This document shows, piece by piece, positions 10,935 through 22,784 of a stretch of 64,000 bases of DNA. Positions within the stretch are counted from its first letter, which is position 1, and each line of letters starts with the position of its first letter. The DNA is taken from positions 33,096,908 through 33,160,907 of the forward strand of contig JAJKFL010000003.1 of NCBI GenBank assembly GCA_021186555.1, written 5' to 3'. The DNA comes from Reticulitermes speratus. Taxonomy: Eukaryota > Arthropoda > Insecta > Blattodea > Rhinotermitidae. The notes under the pieces were generated by a model. That model was not told the DNA's origin and made no database searches. It was given only the letters and a program-made list of their open reading frames with translations. The position numbers were made by a program, and so were the translations under genes.

Positions 10935-13900
10935 TTTATGATCTCCCTATTTCTTTAAAGAAATGTGATAAGATGCTATGGAAGATATTTACTTAGTTCA
11001 AGTTAAGGATAAGTGTTGCGGTGTTATGAACACGGTAATGAATTATCGAATTCCAAATAAAGGTTGAGTGCCTCTTAAACAGTTCTGTTTTTATTGGCTT
11101 CTCAGGAAGGCCGCTCCGTTCTTCTTACTACAGTGTAATTTCACCCACTAACCAGTCACGAAGGCGTACTTGCATCTGCATTCACGTTAAGCTTGAAATA
11201 TTTCACATTTATAAGCAAGTACGTGTGCTTTTAAAATAAGGAGAATAATGAAGCCATCGTGATCTGTGGCTAAGCAACGGTATATGGAGCCAGGAATCGA
11301 TAGACTGTCGGAAAGGTTCATAAAAGCGTTAAAAGTATTGGATATGAAATGCCTTATGACTGTAACTTAAGCCTACCTTTTGCAGTAAATATACTCAGCC
11401 TCTTCTCCTCGGTCCGCATTTCTTATTTCCTCCTTGCAACTTCAGAAGTTATACACGTATTCCTACACGTTTTAGTCATTGTCGTCTTCACCGTTGCTGA
11501 TTAGAAGTGTTGACGATATTTCCTACTTTTTTTCCTTGCGGCTTTGATGTCAAGGTTGTGATCGTATAGCTTACGAGGACTCTGAACACAATCTGCCTAT
11601 GTTTGCTGATTTTTCGGTCGTCATCACGATAACACCATTTCATCTCCTTTATTCTGTTGCCATATCATTCTGCTGTTGTGTATGTCTATACAGCTACACA
11701 ATCTTGTTTGCTTGATGCTGCAACTACGTATAGAATAAGGTTATAAAATACAGCGCTCATGATCTTCTTTAATATATAGTCCGTTGGTTTCTAACATGTT
11801 CACCGCAACATTAAAATTGCAACTAAATATTAACAGGCAATGAACTGTAACGCCTCGAGTGTCACGTTATTTAGATTAAATGTAAGATATTCTCATTCAT
11901 TAGACACGTCAGCGAGCAGCAGAAATTTTGGATGCTATGGACTGAACATTATATTCTTATATCCATGATTGTACAAAATTCTAATATGTATAGTGTAATA
12001 AAATGTAGTAACTTCTATATTAGGTAGCATTTGTGTTATGATGCCGTCCCTCATTAGAGAGGTTTGTTTTGATATTTTTGTCAGAAAAAGTGTCGAGTCT
12101 TGAAAATGCATATCGTCTAGTAAGCCTAACCATGCTTCTTCCCAGTGAAGAAACACTGCAGATCAGGCAAATTTCAAGCGGCCTCTAAATTAAATGCAAT
12201 TATTAATTGCGTATAAGATGAAGCAGATGCATGAAAACTTTAATAATATATTTATCATATTTATATATATTTTATAACTGACCGAAAGGAGTGGAATCTA
12301 GTAAGATATTTCATAGCAGATTACGTACTGTGTCACAGACCAAGACAGTGGTGATGCAGCTTGCACTGGCTACACAAGCAGTAGTGACGGACTATCAACC
12401 AAATTCCGTACTTAGCTCCAGAAAAACATTTTCCAGCAGTCAATGTTGAAAGATGTCCGTGCCCAACAGCCTACTGACAGTTATAACACATAAGGACCTG
12501 TACGGGTAGCACTTGGGACCAAAGTAGGATGTGCATAAAAAATTTCGCTCTGTGAAATAAGGATGGTTATTGTGCCGAAGAGCGATATATAAAAGACGTA
12601 TTACAGATTAATTATTTTAAAGATAGGACTTATATTTTTTAAAATCCGAAATCCGGGACAGTTAGAAATATTTAGGTGCGGAGGGATGTAGATGAAAAGA
12701 TTTTTAACCTGTCATGCAAGGAAAAGTCACAGTACTGTATTAATATTAATAGCAGATAACTCTTATAAAATTATACTATTCGAAGAAAAAATATTAGTGT
12801 ATAATATAAATAATACGACACAAAACAGACGATCGATTCACTTACTGATTTGCTTTTTACGTGTCCCTTTTCCTATAATTCGCAGTCTTAATCTAGACTC
12901 TAATACTTATCTACACAACTTGTCCGTCTACCAATCATTTCTGTTGTGGCTGGCTGAAGGCTGTCCTACTCGTACAGATATTTCCTCCAAATGTAGAAGT
13001 GAAAATATTCGTAGCTTTGTCAGAAAGCTTTACTTTTATGACTTGGAGAAACCTGGGTTATTTGGCGTCCCGAACAGGATTTTGCGGTACACCGGGACAG
13101 AGCTCTTGCAATCCCATAAAATGGGGAATGTCCCGTGAAATAATAGGATCATTATATACCGAAAACTGACATATTTAATAATATGCCATACTTCATAAAA
13201 CTCATTTACTTTTACTGTGAGAAATATACCGAAAACTAGACACAGTTGCCTGTATGACAAACTACAAAATTTTTGACATCTGGTAATTTTATGACCTTAC
13301 ACACTTAACTAAACTAAAGCCCTAAAGTAGGAAGCAGTAGGCACTCAGCTCTCCTAGAATTTTCCAGAATTTTATTTAATCGGAATTTGCATAGCAGCTT
13401 ACACAAAATCCAGTCATATATTTGTGTTCTGAGGCTCATGAATCCAGTCTACATTCGTATATCCTATTTTTTTACGAGTCTTTCTATGTTGTTTTCCTAC
13501 TTGCTTCTAGATTTTCCTATCAGATTTTCCGACTAAATTTGTTTAGGCTTTTCATGTTTTATTTATTTCATGCTGTGTATATGCCCCGCGTCCTGCATCC
13601 TCCTTTGTTTAAGCGCCCCTTTAATTTTTAATGAAAAGTACAGGTTTTTAAAACGCATATAATTGATAAGCTTGTATTCCGAATGTGATTCAAATCAAAT
13701 TATATACTACTGTTGCATATATTTTCAAAATTATTAAAATTAGTAGCTTTCTGTTCATGCATGTAGTCTATGTGAATAGTTGAATTTAATAAGCAATTTT
13801 TATCTTTACTTCTTAACATGAAAATATATGTCTTATAACATTTAGTCTAAAATAAAGTGTTTCATCATTAATAAGAAATCTAAATAGAACTGCATGAAGC

Positions 13901-14208
13901 AAAGCTATTGCTGTATTTTTCTTCAGTAAAATCAAAAGTAGTCAGGAAGAACCTTTAGTAAGCCTGTAATTTATTTAGTAAATATAAGGCCGAGGAAGGA
14001 TGCAAAGGATATTACTTATCCTTTACTACCCTCAGACTCCTTTCATGAGAACATCTGAGTAAGTGTTGCATGAAATGTAAGCGGAATACTTAATAAAACT
14101 AAATAACAATTTTTAATCCTAAATTCTGCAGTGGTTTATACTTGTCAAAACACAAACTTCTCTTATTGTAAGTTGCTAATCAATAGCATATGAAAACCGA
14201 AAGTTACT
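10935..14208. other. Unannotated AT-rich DNA
   Basis: The longest frame, 12692-13138 (148 codons, plus), has no recognised domain, and frames of about this length are only mildly unexpected in 64 kb. A CCGGGACAG-type word occurs at 12653-12662 and again at 13090-13100, possibly parts of an unrecognised repeat. Confidence 0.5.
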
Positions 14209-14295
14209 GTCGAGCTTGTAGCAGCCCTGATTCGTAATCGGGAGATCCCGGATTCAAGCCTTCGCCCTGCGGCTGGCTATCCTACAACGCTCTTC
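14209..14295 (+). mobile_element. tRNA-like SINE head fragment
   Basis: AGCAGCCCTGATTCGTAATC, then GGGAGATCCCGGATTCAAGCC, has the anticodon-arm and T-arm layout of a tRNA with a degenerate B box (GGATTCAAGCC). A GCGGCTGGCTATCCT segment follows, as in a SINE body. No A box of good quality is visible, so this is a truncated or decayed copy. Confidence 0.45.
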
Positions 14296-14740
14296 GTTTT
14301 ATTTCTTTCACATCATAAAATGACGGTTTCTTTTCAATTCCTCTCCAATATAAAAATCATTCTCTTATTCGGTTCTGTATACCCTGGCTACTGGCAGTGT
14401 CTCTTTTAATGTGTGTTTGGAGTTCATATGTAGTCTAATACAAAAATCTAGTACAAGAATAAAACAAATACGATTTCAAGTTGTTCCGAAATGGAAAAAA
14501 AACATTACTTTTTTTCAGCATATAGCCACATTTTTTCTTAAATACGTCAAAAAATTTATAATTTATAGTCGATTAATACCGTCTGGTTTCCTAAATTGTG
14601 TTAGGCAGCGCTTACAAAGCCTGCGAAAACGAAAAACACTTATATGTCATTACGAACTGTTTAGCCAGATTGTACGTCTAAAGGCGGCCACGAGCAAATG
14701 AACATTCCTTTGTTTCAGCGCAGCATGAATACATTTTAAT
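14296..14740. other. Unannotated DNA
   Basis: Contains a 96-codon open frame (14411-14701) without recognisable features. Confidence 0.45.
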
Positions 14741-14912
14741 GTTGCCGGCGGCATAAATTTGCCATATAAGCATTTTTGTGCAACACTCAACATTTTTATA
14801 TAGTTGACAGTGACGTGTAGCTCAACAACACACAGAGTGCATTTTTATGTTTCCACTGCAAAAATGGTTACGCGAACGCACCACAAACTTACGTTATAAG
14901 TACGTTGCCTAA
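14741..14912 (+). repeat. Dispersed repeat, copy 1 (family H)
   Basis: Blocks GTTGCCGGCGGCATAAATTTG, GTTGACAGTGACGTGTAGCT, ACTGCAAAAATGGTTACG and ACGCACCACA recur in the same order on the minus strand at 22785-22942. Length is about 170 bp. There is no tRNA head or open frame. The class is unknown and it may be a short non-autonomous element. Confidence 0.7.
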
Positions 14913-16394
14913 CTCGTTTTGAACTTCTTCGATGTCAAGTTGCATTAAAATAACAATTCTGGTGTTGTTATATGCAGGCCTGCTGACATAAGAGCAGTGT
15001 AAGTTTAATAGACATTAGCAAGAAAAAAGAAACATTCCTTCTGTACATGTAAGAATAGAAAGGAAAGTACGGTCATAATGTTCGCTTTAAACTTCTCGGT
15101 AAGTAAATATCTTAGTATATGATATGTCTATATGCCACGAATTTCTTCTTTGTAGAATTAATGTTCTTAGACTGTCCTTTATCAGAATAAAACGGCTTGT
15201 GTTAATTTTGTTTTTTTTTTTTATTTGCGTAGTACATATGTGACTTAAGATTCAACTACGTTCATGCGGATTTCTTGTGTGCAGCATTATATATTATACG
15301 TCGCAAAGCCTATCATCTTTTACTCTCTGAAAGAATCATAGATCACATGCGTATAAAATGTGGAAGATTGGACGTCGTCCTATTTATGATAAAAACCCAA
15401 TTGCGGAAAAAAATATAAGCTGAATATTACCTTACATTTTTCACAGAATATTGGAATCGTTCTATGGAGTTAGAAGAAACTTTGCCAGTATTGCCCAATG
15501 TATCACGAAAACGACGTATGCGTCCAAATTCTTCAGAGACACAAAACATTTTTCTTCATGTGCGAACATTCAGCTGGTTGGATGCATTTTCTTAGCTCTT
15601 CGGGCTGAAATGTGTGCCAAAAAAAAAACAACACTGAAGTCCGTTGGTATAAGATATTTCAAAATGTCACTGGTCAAGCAACAGACCCTTGAACTCTATG
15701 CCACGCGTCACTGTAACCACGGAATTCTCAGTAAACGCAAGAAAAAAGCAGACGTAAGAGAAACGTATATATTTTTCCCTTGCCACATACCAAAACCGCG
15801 CTTTGATGTTGTGTAAGCTTCGAGTTGTAAAACGAAATCTTCCTATAACCCTCCCACCAACCCCACGTTAGGGTTAGAAGGGTTGTTTTCTTTAGCCTAG
15901 GAGAGATAATACGACGCAAAGGGTTAAACCTTTGGTGTCATAAATTGTCAAGAATGATGTGAAGAAGGGGGAGTGGGTGGTGAACTGAAGAAGTGTAGGT
16001 GGGATTGTTGTCAGAGGACAGCGAAGATTTTACGAAACCTTAGGGAAGTATAGGAGAGTGCAATGGCTGTGCAGATAGAAGAATACGCGTTCTCTTCCGA
16101 TATAGGAGGAGAAATATCTGTACACACACATTTACGTGATATTTTGCACCTTGGAATTTTGTAGTCTTCTTGTGCACACACAAATTAGGTAAAAGCGTGC
16201 AGTTGTGCGCTTATAAAGATAAATATTTGATTATGCAAAATGACTTCCTCTTTCTGATGCTTGTTTTCTGAATTAATGGTAGTTTTATGCTTTTAATAAG
16301 CTCAATTTTACGCCCACTTTCACCTGCAAAATAAAAACGCAGTGAAAGGCTTTGTATAACCTAAAATTTGTGACCAATTCGTTTTATTTTTATG

Positions 16395-16440
16395 CTACTA
16401 CTACTAACAGTAGTAGTAGTAATAGTAGTAGTAGTAATAC
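16395..16440. repeat. CTA/TAG trinucleotide tract, self-complementary
   Basis: Four CTA units are followed by interrupted AGT units on the same strand, so the tract can fold back on itself. Confidence 0.8.
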
Positions 16441-17645
16441 TGTTATTAATGATAAGATTATAATATAGAGATGAATTCATTTTTCAAATACCTGCACATT
16501 TTGTATGTATCTACATATGAGTGTGTACCTATAATTCTCACATGTACATTCGGCAACTTTGCATCTTTGTATTCCAGGGGAAAGGTAGATTTGTGTAACC
16601 CTCATGCTATGGTCAGTGTTTACTATTCACCATGCTAGCCGTTCTAAGTTACATTCCCTGCAGTCTATGCCATTACCTTCTTTCAACACAATAACACAAT
16701 ATTTCTTGAGAATTTCGAAAGGGAAAGGTTTTATTGGTTCACATTTTTGTTCGCCCATCAAAGGGTTCTCCGACGACAGTTAAGAATGTGACTAAGCAGT
16801 CTTTTAGGTCATCGAACTTTAAGAGTTTTAAAACTTAACTTCTCCTCCTACTGTTTCTTCGTCCGTGATATATGGTATTTGGCAATAAAGGGGTATTTTA
16901 AGACATAAAAACATGAAAGGTTTAAGAACATTATTTCCGGGTTTAAGTTACCTGACCACGTTGCAGTTTCTTATTCAGGGCGTTAAATGTCAGATAGTAA
17001 TATTTCCTCTGAGGCTTCCTATTGAAACTGAAAGTAATGTAAGGTTTTACAAGACAATTTTACAACCTTTGCCTTGAACCTTAAGTAAAGTAGAGACTAG
17101 GATAACTAATACCCTTTTTTTTTTTACTTGAGCATTCTTTCCACTTCTTACAATCAAAAAATAGTTCCTCTTTGCTTATCTCAATCCTACAATTTTATAT
17201 CTTTTTTTTTTACCTTTATTCACCCATTTATAAAATCACTACTACTAAAAAATTAAAGTTGGTAGCGAGACAGAGAGTAAATTACGAATGCAAGTTCCCT
17301 CATTTTTGTATGTAAGTGTTATTATTATTATTCTTTGTATATTTTTAATATTGTCATAAGAAGAATATTAGCAACCAATCGAATCCTGGAATACTGGGTG
17401 AGAAGAATAACTCTTGTTTTTGAATCCCCAAATATAAAGCATTCAGTTTCTTTCTGCTAACTTCGTGATTTTGGAAAATAGCCATCAATGTTACCGTGAA
17501 AAAGTTACGACTATTTTTTTAGTAAATATTCCTGTCAAAGGCACTGATTTGTTAAATGGAGAAAAACCTAAAGAAATTTGAGACGTAAAGGTCAGCAAAC
17601 TTAATTAGGCCTAACGTGTTAAAAGTGTTGGTTTTAAACCGTCAG

Positions 17646-17733
17646 ATTTTATCTACTTTTTCTACACTTGGCTACTTTTATCTACTTTTATCTACTTTAA
17701 ACTAGATAAATTCGTCAGGTTTTATCTACTTTA
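17646..17733. repeat. TTTTATCTAC short tandem/interspersed repeat
   Basis: The decamer TTTTATCTAC or close variants occur about five times in 90 bp. Confidence 0.7.
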
Positions 17734-18437
17734 ACGCATGTTACTCGCGAAAAGGGCAGAGGTATTTTAGTTTTACCCCTGTAATTCGGAGATGGTACGT
17801 ACTAAACCCACAGAGAGGTACAGCGGAAGGAAGTAGGCCCAGTACATACACATTAGCCAATTACACAGAGGCGAGCCACGACATGGCATATAAAGGTTGC
17901 AAACTGTACTACTGTGCCCATTAGCTGTTTCTTCTATCCCTATAAAATCATCTGACCTTTCTCTGTCCAGTTACTTAAATCTAGATATGTAGTATTTTTC
18001 CTAATGGTGCAACTCTTCTCGTGCATGCTGCTCAGATGTCAAAAGCTTTAGACAGCCATAAACCGTCCGGCTCATGCCATTACTTTGACAACCCACTGGT
18101 ATAACAACGAATATAAGAACGTTAAGAGCACCATATGAAACTGAATCGCTTAGCTGCAAAAGGGAATATGTCCCTGGAACAACGTATAACAAATAAATCC
18201 ACGGTCATGCTCGTATATACGAGGGGCGCCCAGAAAGTAATGCAACACATTTTCTTTCTCATTCACAATTGATTTTATTAAAACTTCAAATATGTCACAT
18301 CATTACATGAATCTTTGGCTACCTAAACCTATTTTTCAACATAGTCTCCTTCTAAATCTTTGGCCTTACGCCACTGAGATGCGAGAGCCTGTGTGCTTTC
18401 GCGGTACCACTCTGCAGGTCTCTGTCCAACCACCTCT

Positions 18438-18716
18438 TTACTTCGGTAATGACCTCCTCGTCGTCCTCAAACCTCTTTCCAGGATTGCATCTTTCAAGAG
18501 ACTGAAAAGATGGTAGTCAGAAGGAGCCAGATCAGGGCTATAAGGTGGATGAGACAGGACAGTCCACTGAAGCTTTGTGATGGCCTCTCTGGTACGCAGA
18601 CTTGTGTGTGGCCTCGCATTGTCGTGGTGAAGAAGCACTTTTGTCACATCTTTATGGGAACGAACCCTCCGGAAACACTTCTTCAGCTTCTTCAGAGTTT
18701 CCCTTGAAAGATGCAA
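18438..18716 (-). pseudogene. Mariner transposase fragment, catalytic part (minus arm)
   Basis: A 92-codon frame contains HHDNARPHT and, exactly 34 residues after the Asp of HDN, the Asp of APSDYHLF. This is the second and third acidic residue of a D,D34D mariner transposase (cut-and-paste DNA transposition). HPPYSPDLAP is the conserved spacer. The frame then slips: after LKDAI it reads out of phase (LERGLRTTRR), because the DNA has one base fewer than the matching plus-strand arm near 18481. The first Asp and the DNA-binding N-terminus are missing. The apparent start codon lies across the palindrome junction and is not a native start. Confidence 0.85.
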
Positions 18717-18850
18717 TCCGCGGAAAGAGGTTTGAGGACGACGAGGAGGTCATTACCGAAGTAAAGAGGTGGTTGCGACAGAGACCTGCAGAGTGGTACC
18801 GCGAAAGCACACAGGCTCTGCATCTCAGTGGGGTAAGGCCAAAAATTTAG
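18701..18850 (+). pseudogene. Mariner transposase C-terminal fragment (plus arm)
   Basis: The in-phase reading is PLKDAIRGKRFEDDEEV, then VKRWLRQRPAEWYRE, ending at a stop at 18848-18850. This is the typical C-terminus of mariner transposases downstream of the third catalytic Asp. The frame begins at the palindrome junction (near 18703) and lacks all catalytic residues. It is an inverted duplicate of part of the minus-strand copy and retains the correct reading phase where the minus copy has slipped. Confidence 0.8.
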
Positions 18851-19045
18851 AAGGAGACTATGTTGAAAAATAGGTTTAGGTAGCCTAAAGATTCATGTAA
18901 TGATGTGACATATTTGAAGTTTTAATAAAATCAATTGTGAATGAGAAAAAAAATGTGTTGCATTACTTTCTGGGCGCTGTAATACATGAGGAAGAAATCA
19001 AGGTGTTGCATATTAAATATTGTTGGAGCACTGTCTTAGAGATTT

Positions 19046-19315
19046 GGGGCACGCAGTAGCGCATATTGGTTGAGGACTGCGCTACAGGCAGGACTTAATT
19101 CTTCCGACCGCACTATAGCACTGGGTTCGACTCAGCCTCTAAGAGAGATGGGTACCAGGAATATTTACTGGGGGGGGGGGGGGGGGGGTAAAGGCGACCG
19201 GTGCTTAGGGCTGACAATCTTACCACATTCACGTGCCGATTATCTGAAAATCTGAGAGCCTCAACATCGTGGAACCCTCAGGGTCTCTTCTGGCCTATAC
19301 AGGGATTGCTTTACA
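19046..19315 (+). mobile_element. tRNA-derived SINE, internally deleted (family B)
   Basis: The head GGGGCACGCAGTAGCGCATA matches GGGCACGCGGTGGCGCAG at 23990. The B-box part of the tRNA-like head is deleted. The body continues with CACTGGGTTCGACTCAGCC, GGTACCAGGAATATTTACTG, a 19-base G run, and GCCGATTATCTGAAAATCTG, all paralleled at 24100-24300. Confidence 0.8.
19170..19188 (+). repeat. Homopolymer G19 in SINE body
   Basis: A run of 19 G replaces the short CTGGGGGG at the equivalent position of the other copy (near 24158). It can form G-quadruplexes, and its exact length is uncertain in any assembly. Confidence 0.9.
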
Positions 19316-22019
19316 TTATACTTGTCACACTTGTAAAACACTGCACATTAAGCAAAGAAGATAAAATGGAAAATATTCCAGAATATGCAGGCCAATTTAA
19401 CTTGCAATTGAGAAATATGGGAAACTAACAAGATTTTTTTCACTTCTGAATTGAAATTATGGGATAGTTATTCATAACTAATTTTATACAAAATATTTTT
19501 CGCTAAATATTACAGTCGTTTGCAACAAAGTCAAACTTTGTTCCGTTAAAGGCTTCGGTACTGTCGTACCATCATCATACGTGCGGCCATTACATTATCA
19601 AACTCACCAATTACTTTCAAGTTACAATTGCAATTAAATTAATTGGAAACGAAAATGGATCGAATCAAAATGGGTAATGAAATATATGTCCGTATCCTGT
19701 GGAACTTTATTTTCTGTGTGGAGTCTATATTTTATTTCTTACGATTCTTGTTGATCTGTCTCTCATTGCACATATTCATGCGATGTTTCGTATATCTTTT
19801 TAAACTCTTCTTTTTCACTCGCGATACACTTTACCCAACATTGTACTTCTGTCGTCACACTTAATTTCTACTGCTTTTCAAGACATAATTTTTAGCTAAG
19901 TTACTCCCACAAGGCGTAGCAGAAATTCACAGCATTGCCTTGTTTCAGACGAAAGGAACCCAGTCCGAAAGACGGACAAGTTGTAGCGGGCTTGTTCCCC
20001 AGCGCCACGGAGCCTTCGGGAATTCTACATACGTCTCTGATGCTCTTTTATAAAAATTTTGGTACTTTATCCAACGAGACGTCTTATCTTATGAACTTGA
20101 GCTTTGGAAATATGTTGGTTGCGTATTATGACTAGCAACTTACAAATATGTTTTCTTTTATGACCAATAAATGTGCTTAAAAATTATGGCCTTGGAGTAT
20201 TATCGCAAGGAGTAATATTTGTGCCAAATTTCATACAAATCTGTCAATTGCTTCAAAGTTTTACTGTGGAGAGACACAGAGTGTGTGTGATGACCACAAA
20301 AGCCTACTGTTTCCGTCTTTAGTGACCAAATTAGACTCGAAAATCTCTCTTACGGGAACACCAGGCCGTACGAATGTTTTTGTGCAGCCTATGTGTCTTT
20401 CAGGCTTTCAAATTTTCAATCACTTTACCTATTTTTACGAAAATTTGTAGAGCATCATACCAGTGCAAGAAACTCCAAGGTCTTAATTACAGTTTCCTTT
20501 AATCGTTAATATCATTATGGCGAAAGCGCAAGTTTTATGAGGTTGGAGTAACAGTAGTACCACACGTTTAGTAATGTCTGGTAAGAAATATTGAAATATA
20601 TAAAATATTTCTGAAAATAATATCTAAAATAACTATTTTGGAGCCGTGGAAAAATTTTCTTCCACGTTTGATTGTATGACAGTAAACAGTGCTTCTTTTG
20701 AGGTAGATACAAGGCGTTGGTATGGAGATCAGTAGTTGCACGTTTGGCGATGTAAGCGGAATGTTACTTATGTGTAATGTAACACAGGCAACGTGGTGAC
20801 AACCCGAAATTTTAATTGTATATCCGGAAAAATTAGCCTACATCTATAAGGAACGTGTTCTTAGTTTTAATTTGTTATAAAATAATAATAATAATAATAT
20901 TAATAAATGCCGCTGATATGTGAATTCTTCATTTTGAAAATAATTTCTATTATGTATATTCCAGAATCATTCTGCTGGTAATTTACGCTACATCTTAGTG
21001 CAGTGAGCTTAGCGATTAAAGTTTGAATAACACACAAAAGCTTTTTGCACATAGCGGGCTGGTCTCAGTAATAACACAACAAGTGGTCCAAAATCCTACA
21101 CAGAAAGGCACTCAAGCTTGCTGCATTTAGTGGTAGGCCTATATAGGTTTTCCATGAGAGTATTTGTAGTAAAGTGGAGGGCTACAACGCATACTTATCT
21201 TTAATAGTAAATTTTGAAACGGCGTTTGAAAATTGGAAAATATCCGAAATCTCATTTTGAAGTGAGGAGTTTTTTACGGGTATCCAGTATGATATGTTGA
21301 GATACCAGGTTTCTATGTGAATTTTCTGACAGCTGAAGGATAGTATCACAATTCTACAATCGACACCAATCCTACAAATAAGGGATTTCATCCCAGCTTA
21401 TAGTGATATAAATAAAAAGGGTGTGAAGGGAAGATAAATTAAACGAGCAACGTCTGGATACGAAAATGCTGCGGGTCTTCTCATGGTAAGATTTGTCATT
21501 TTCACTATCTGCCCTTACTGAAAACTGATTCGTAAATCTTCGATTTCAGTGCTATTTAGAATTACTTATGGCTGCACAAAAATGACTGTAGATCTGATAA
21601 TAAATATTTTCTGGAATGCGAGACTGTGTAGTCTTTTGAAACTCAAATTCAGGAAATCTGAATGGTTTTTCAAACTCAATAATTTTCTCCCTGACGTGAG
21701 AGCAGCACATCCCAGAAAGCGGTAATATTCAGAGTCACGGCAATGGTAACATCGAATCTCTCAGTCGAAATCGGTTGCTGTGATTCAATTGGCAGATTTA
21801 AGGAATTAGTGGAACTTTACCTCCAATTCTACGTATGTGTAATGGCGTACATAAGGATGACTTACGTTATTTCATATATCATCACATAGAGAACAAAAAA
21901 GGTTCTTTGTAAGTGCCCCTCAAGCATTTTTTAAAAGTAAGTAAATGAAATGTTAATTAACAAAGAAGAACGATGACTGACAAGCCTCAAAGAAAACATT
22001 GAGTCGGCTAAAAATAAGT
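19316..22019. other. Unannotated AT-rich DNA
   Basis: Only a short (AAT)n at 20879-20906 and chance-length frames were seen. Confidence 0.5.
20879..20906. repeat. (AAT)n microsatellite
   Basis: About nine AAT units. Confidence 0.85.
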
Positions 22020-22280
22020 CTTTTAAACTCATGATTTCAGTCTTCCGCCGGGGAGTAAATAAAATCTTCTCTCTTCTGGGATGTTACGCAACGTAGATTT
22101 GTAGTTTGTTACGTACGTTTCGGGACAACATATCAGTCCCGTCTTCAAAGGTCAAGCAGTCTTAGTCTTAGACTGCTTGACCCTTGAAGATGGGACCGAT
22201 AGGTTGTCCCGAAACGTCGGTAACAAACTACCAATCTATGGTGCGTAATATCCCAGAAGAGCGAACACCTCTTTTAAACT
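22020..22280. mobile_element. Head-to-head pair of hammerhead-linked repeats (palindrome)
   Basis: The left arm (about 22066-22162, minus orientation) and right arm (22170-22266, plus orientation) are about 90 percent reverse complementary by eye, with a 7-base spacer at 22163-22169. Each arm has, from centre outward, GACTGCTTGACC, the hammerhead-like block with GGGAC/GTCCC stem, GGTAACAAACTAC, and GCGTAAYATCCCAGAAGAG. The left side continues outward into CGGCGGAAGACTGAAATC (minus strand), a segment also present at 3225-3340 and 42170-42215. Confidence 0.75.
22181..22224 (+). ncRNA. Minimal hammerhead-like motif, right arm
   Basis: CCTTGAAGATGGGACCGAT, loop, TTGTCCCGAAACGTCGG. GGGAC pairs with GTCCC as stem II, followed by GAAA and a self-complementary ACGT stem III, with the predicted cleavage after GTC. 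The first core segment is TTGAAGA rather than CTGAAGA. The mirror copy lies at 22113-22155 on the minus strand. Such dimer-type hammerheads are known from Penelope-like retroelements. Confidence 0.55.
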
Positions 22281-22784
22281 CAGTTTCATAACTAGTTCCT
22301 TGTTTCAGTACTTAAAGCGGGGCACTATTTTACAGAGTATAATCCAAGCAAAATAAGGGGACTTACAGTCTATCTGAAACATGTTTATGATAAACAGAGC
22401 ATCAACATTGGAAGTAAGGCTAGAGGAATAATTTACATAATAAGCCAAAAGTGACGCCAGTACTCAAAGTTTTAAAGACACCAACATACGTATTCAGTTT
22501 TATTTTATATTGGAAAGTAATCTTTCTTTGTTGATATCCAATTAATAACAAATCTGTGAATGCTTAATTTCGTTTTATGTTAATTAATGTAATATGGAGT
22601 GCCTGTTCTCATTGTTCTCATTGTTCAAAACATACTGCACTTCAAATGAACTCACATTCCGTCTACTTTCTTCAAACACTTGATGTAAGGTCGGAGCATG
22701 TATGTAAATGTTTTATATACATACATATACACATATATACACACACTCTAGCCGACGCAAGTACTCCTACTAAATAACAACATA
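22281..22784. other. Unannotated DNA
   Basis: A short CATACATATACACATATATA tract near 22722-22745 is the only notable item. Confidence 0.5.

Larger units (their letters stand above)
14913..18218. other. Unannotated AT-rich DNA with small repeats
   Basis: Includes a CTA/TAG trinucleotide hairpin tract (16395-16440) and TTTTATCTAC reiterations (17646-17733). The 121-codon frame at 15451-15816 has no recognised domain. Confidence 0.5.
18219..18982. mobile_element. Palindromised mariner transposon (D,D34D type)
   Basis: The outer 278 bp on each side (18221-18498 and 18703-18980) are near-identical inverted copies. Each runs from a terminal sequence GCGCCCAGAAAGTAATGCAA inward through the 3' end of a mariner transposase gene. 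The 204-bp centre (18499-18702) belongs to the minus-strand copy only and carries the catalytic region. The 5' half of the gene and the original 5' terminus are absent, so both ends of this unit derive from the same end of a mariner. It cannot encode a functional transposase, but two matching termini in inverted orientation could in principle be bound by a related enzyme. TA dinucleotides flank both sides. Confidence 0.85.

Noticed and set aside
10118..10996. 292- and 247-codon open frames
   Set aside because: They are translations of the TACA/CATA microsatellite, open in several frames on both strands at once.
12692..13138. 148-codon plus-strand frame
   Set aside because: No domain, splice or promoter context. 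Length is compatible with chance in 64 kb.
15451..15816. 121-codon plus-strand frame
   Set aside because: No domain. The frame crosses A-rich low-complexity DNA.
15855..15885. TTAGGGTTAG, possible telomeric repeat
   Set aside because: Only two units, inside an ordinary short inverted word pair.
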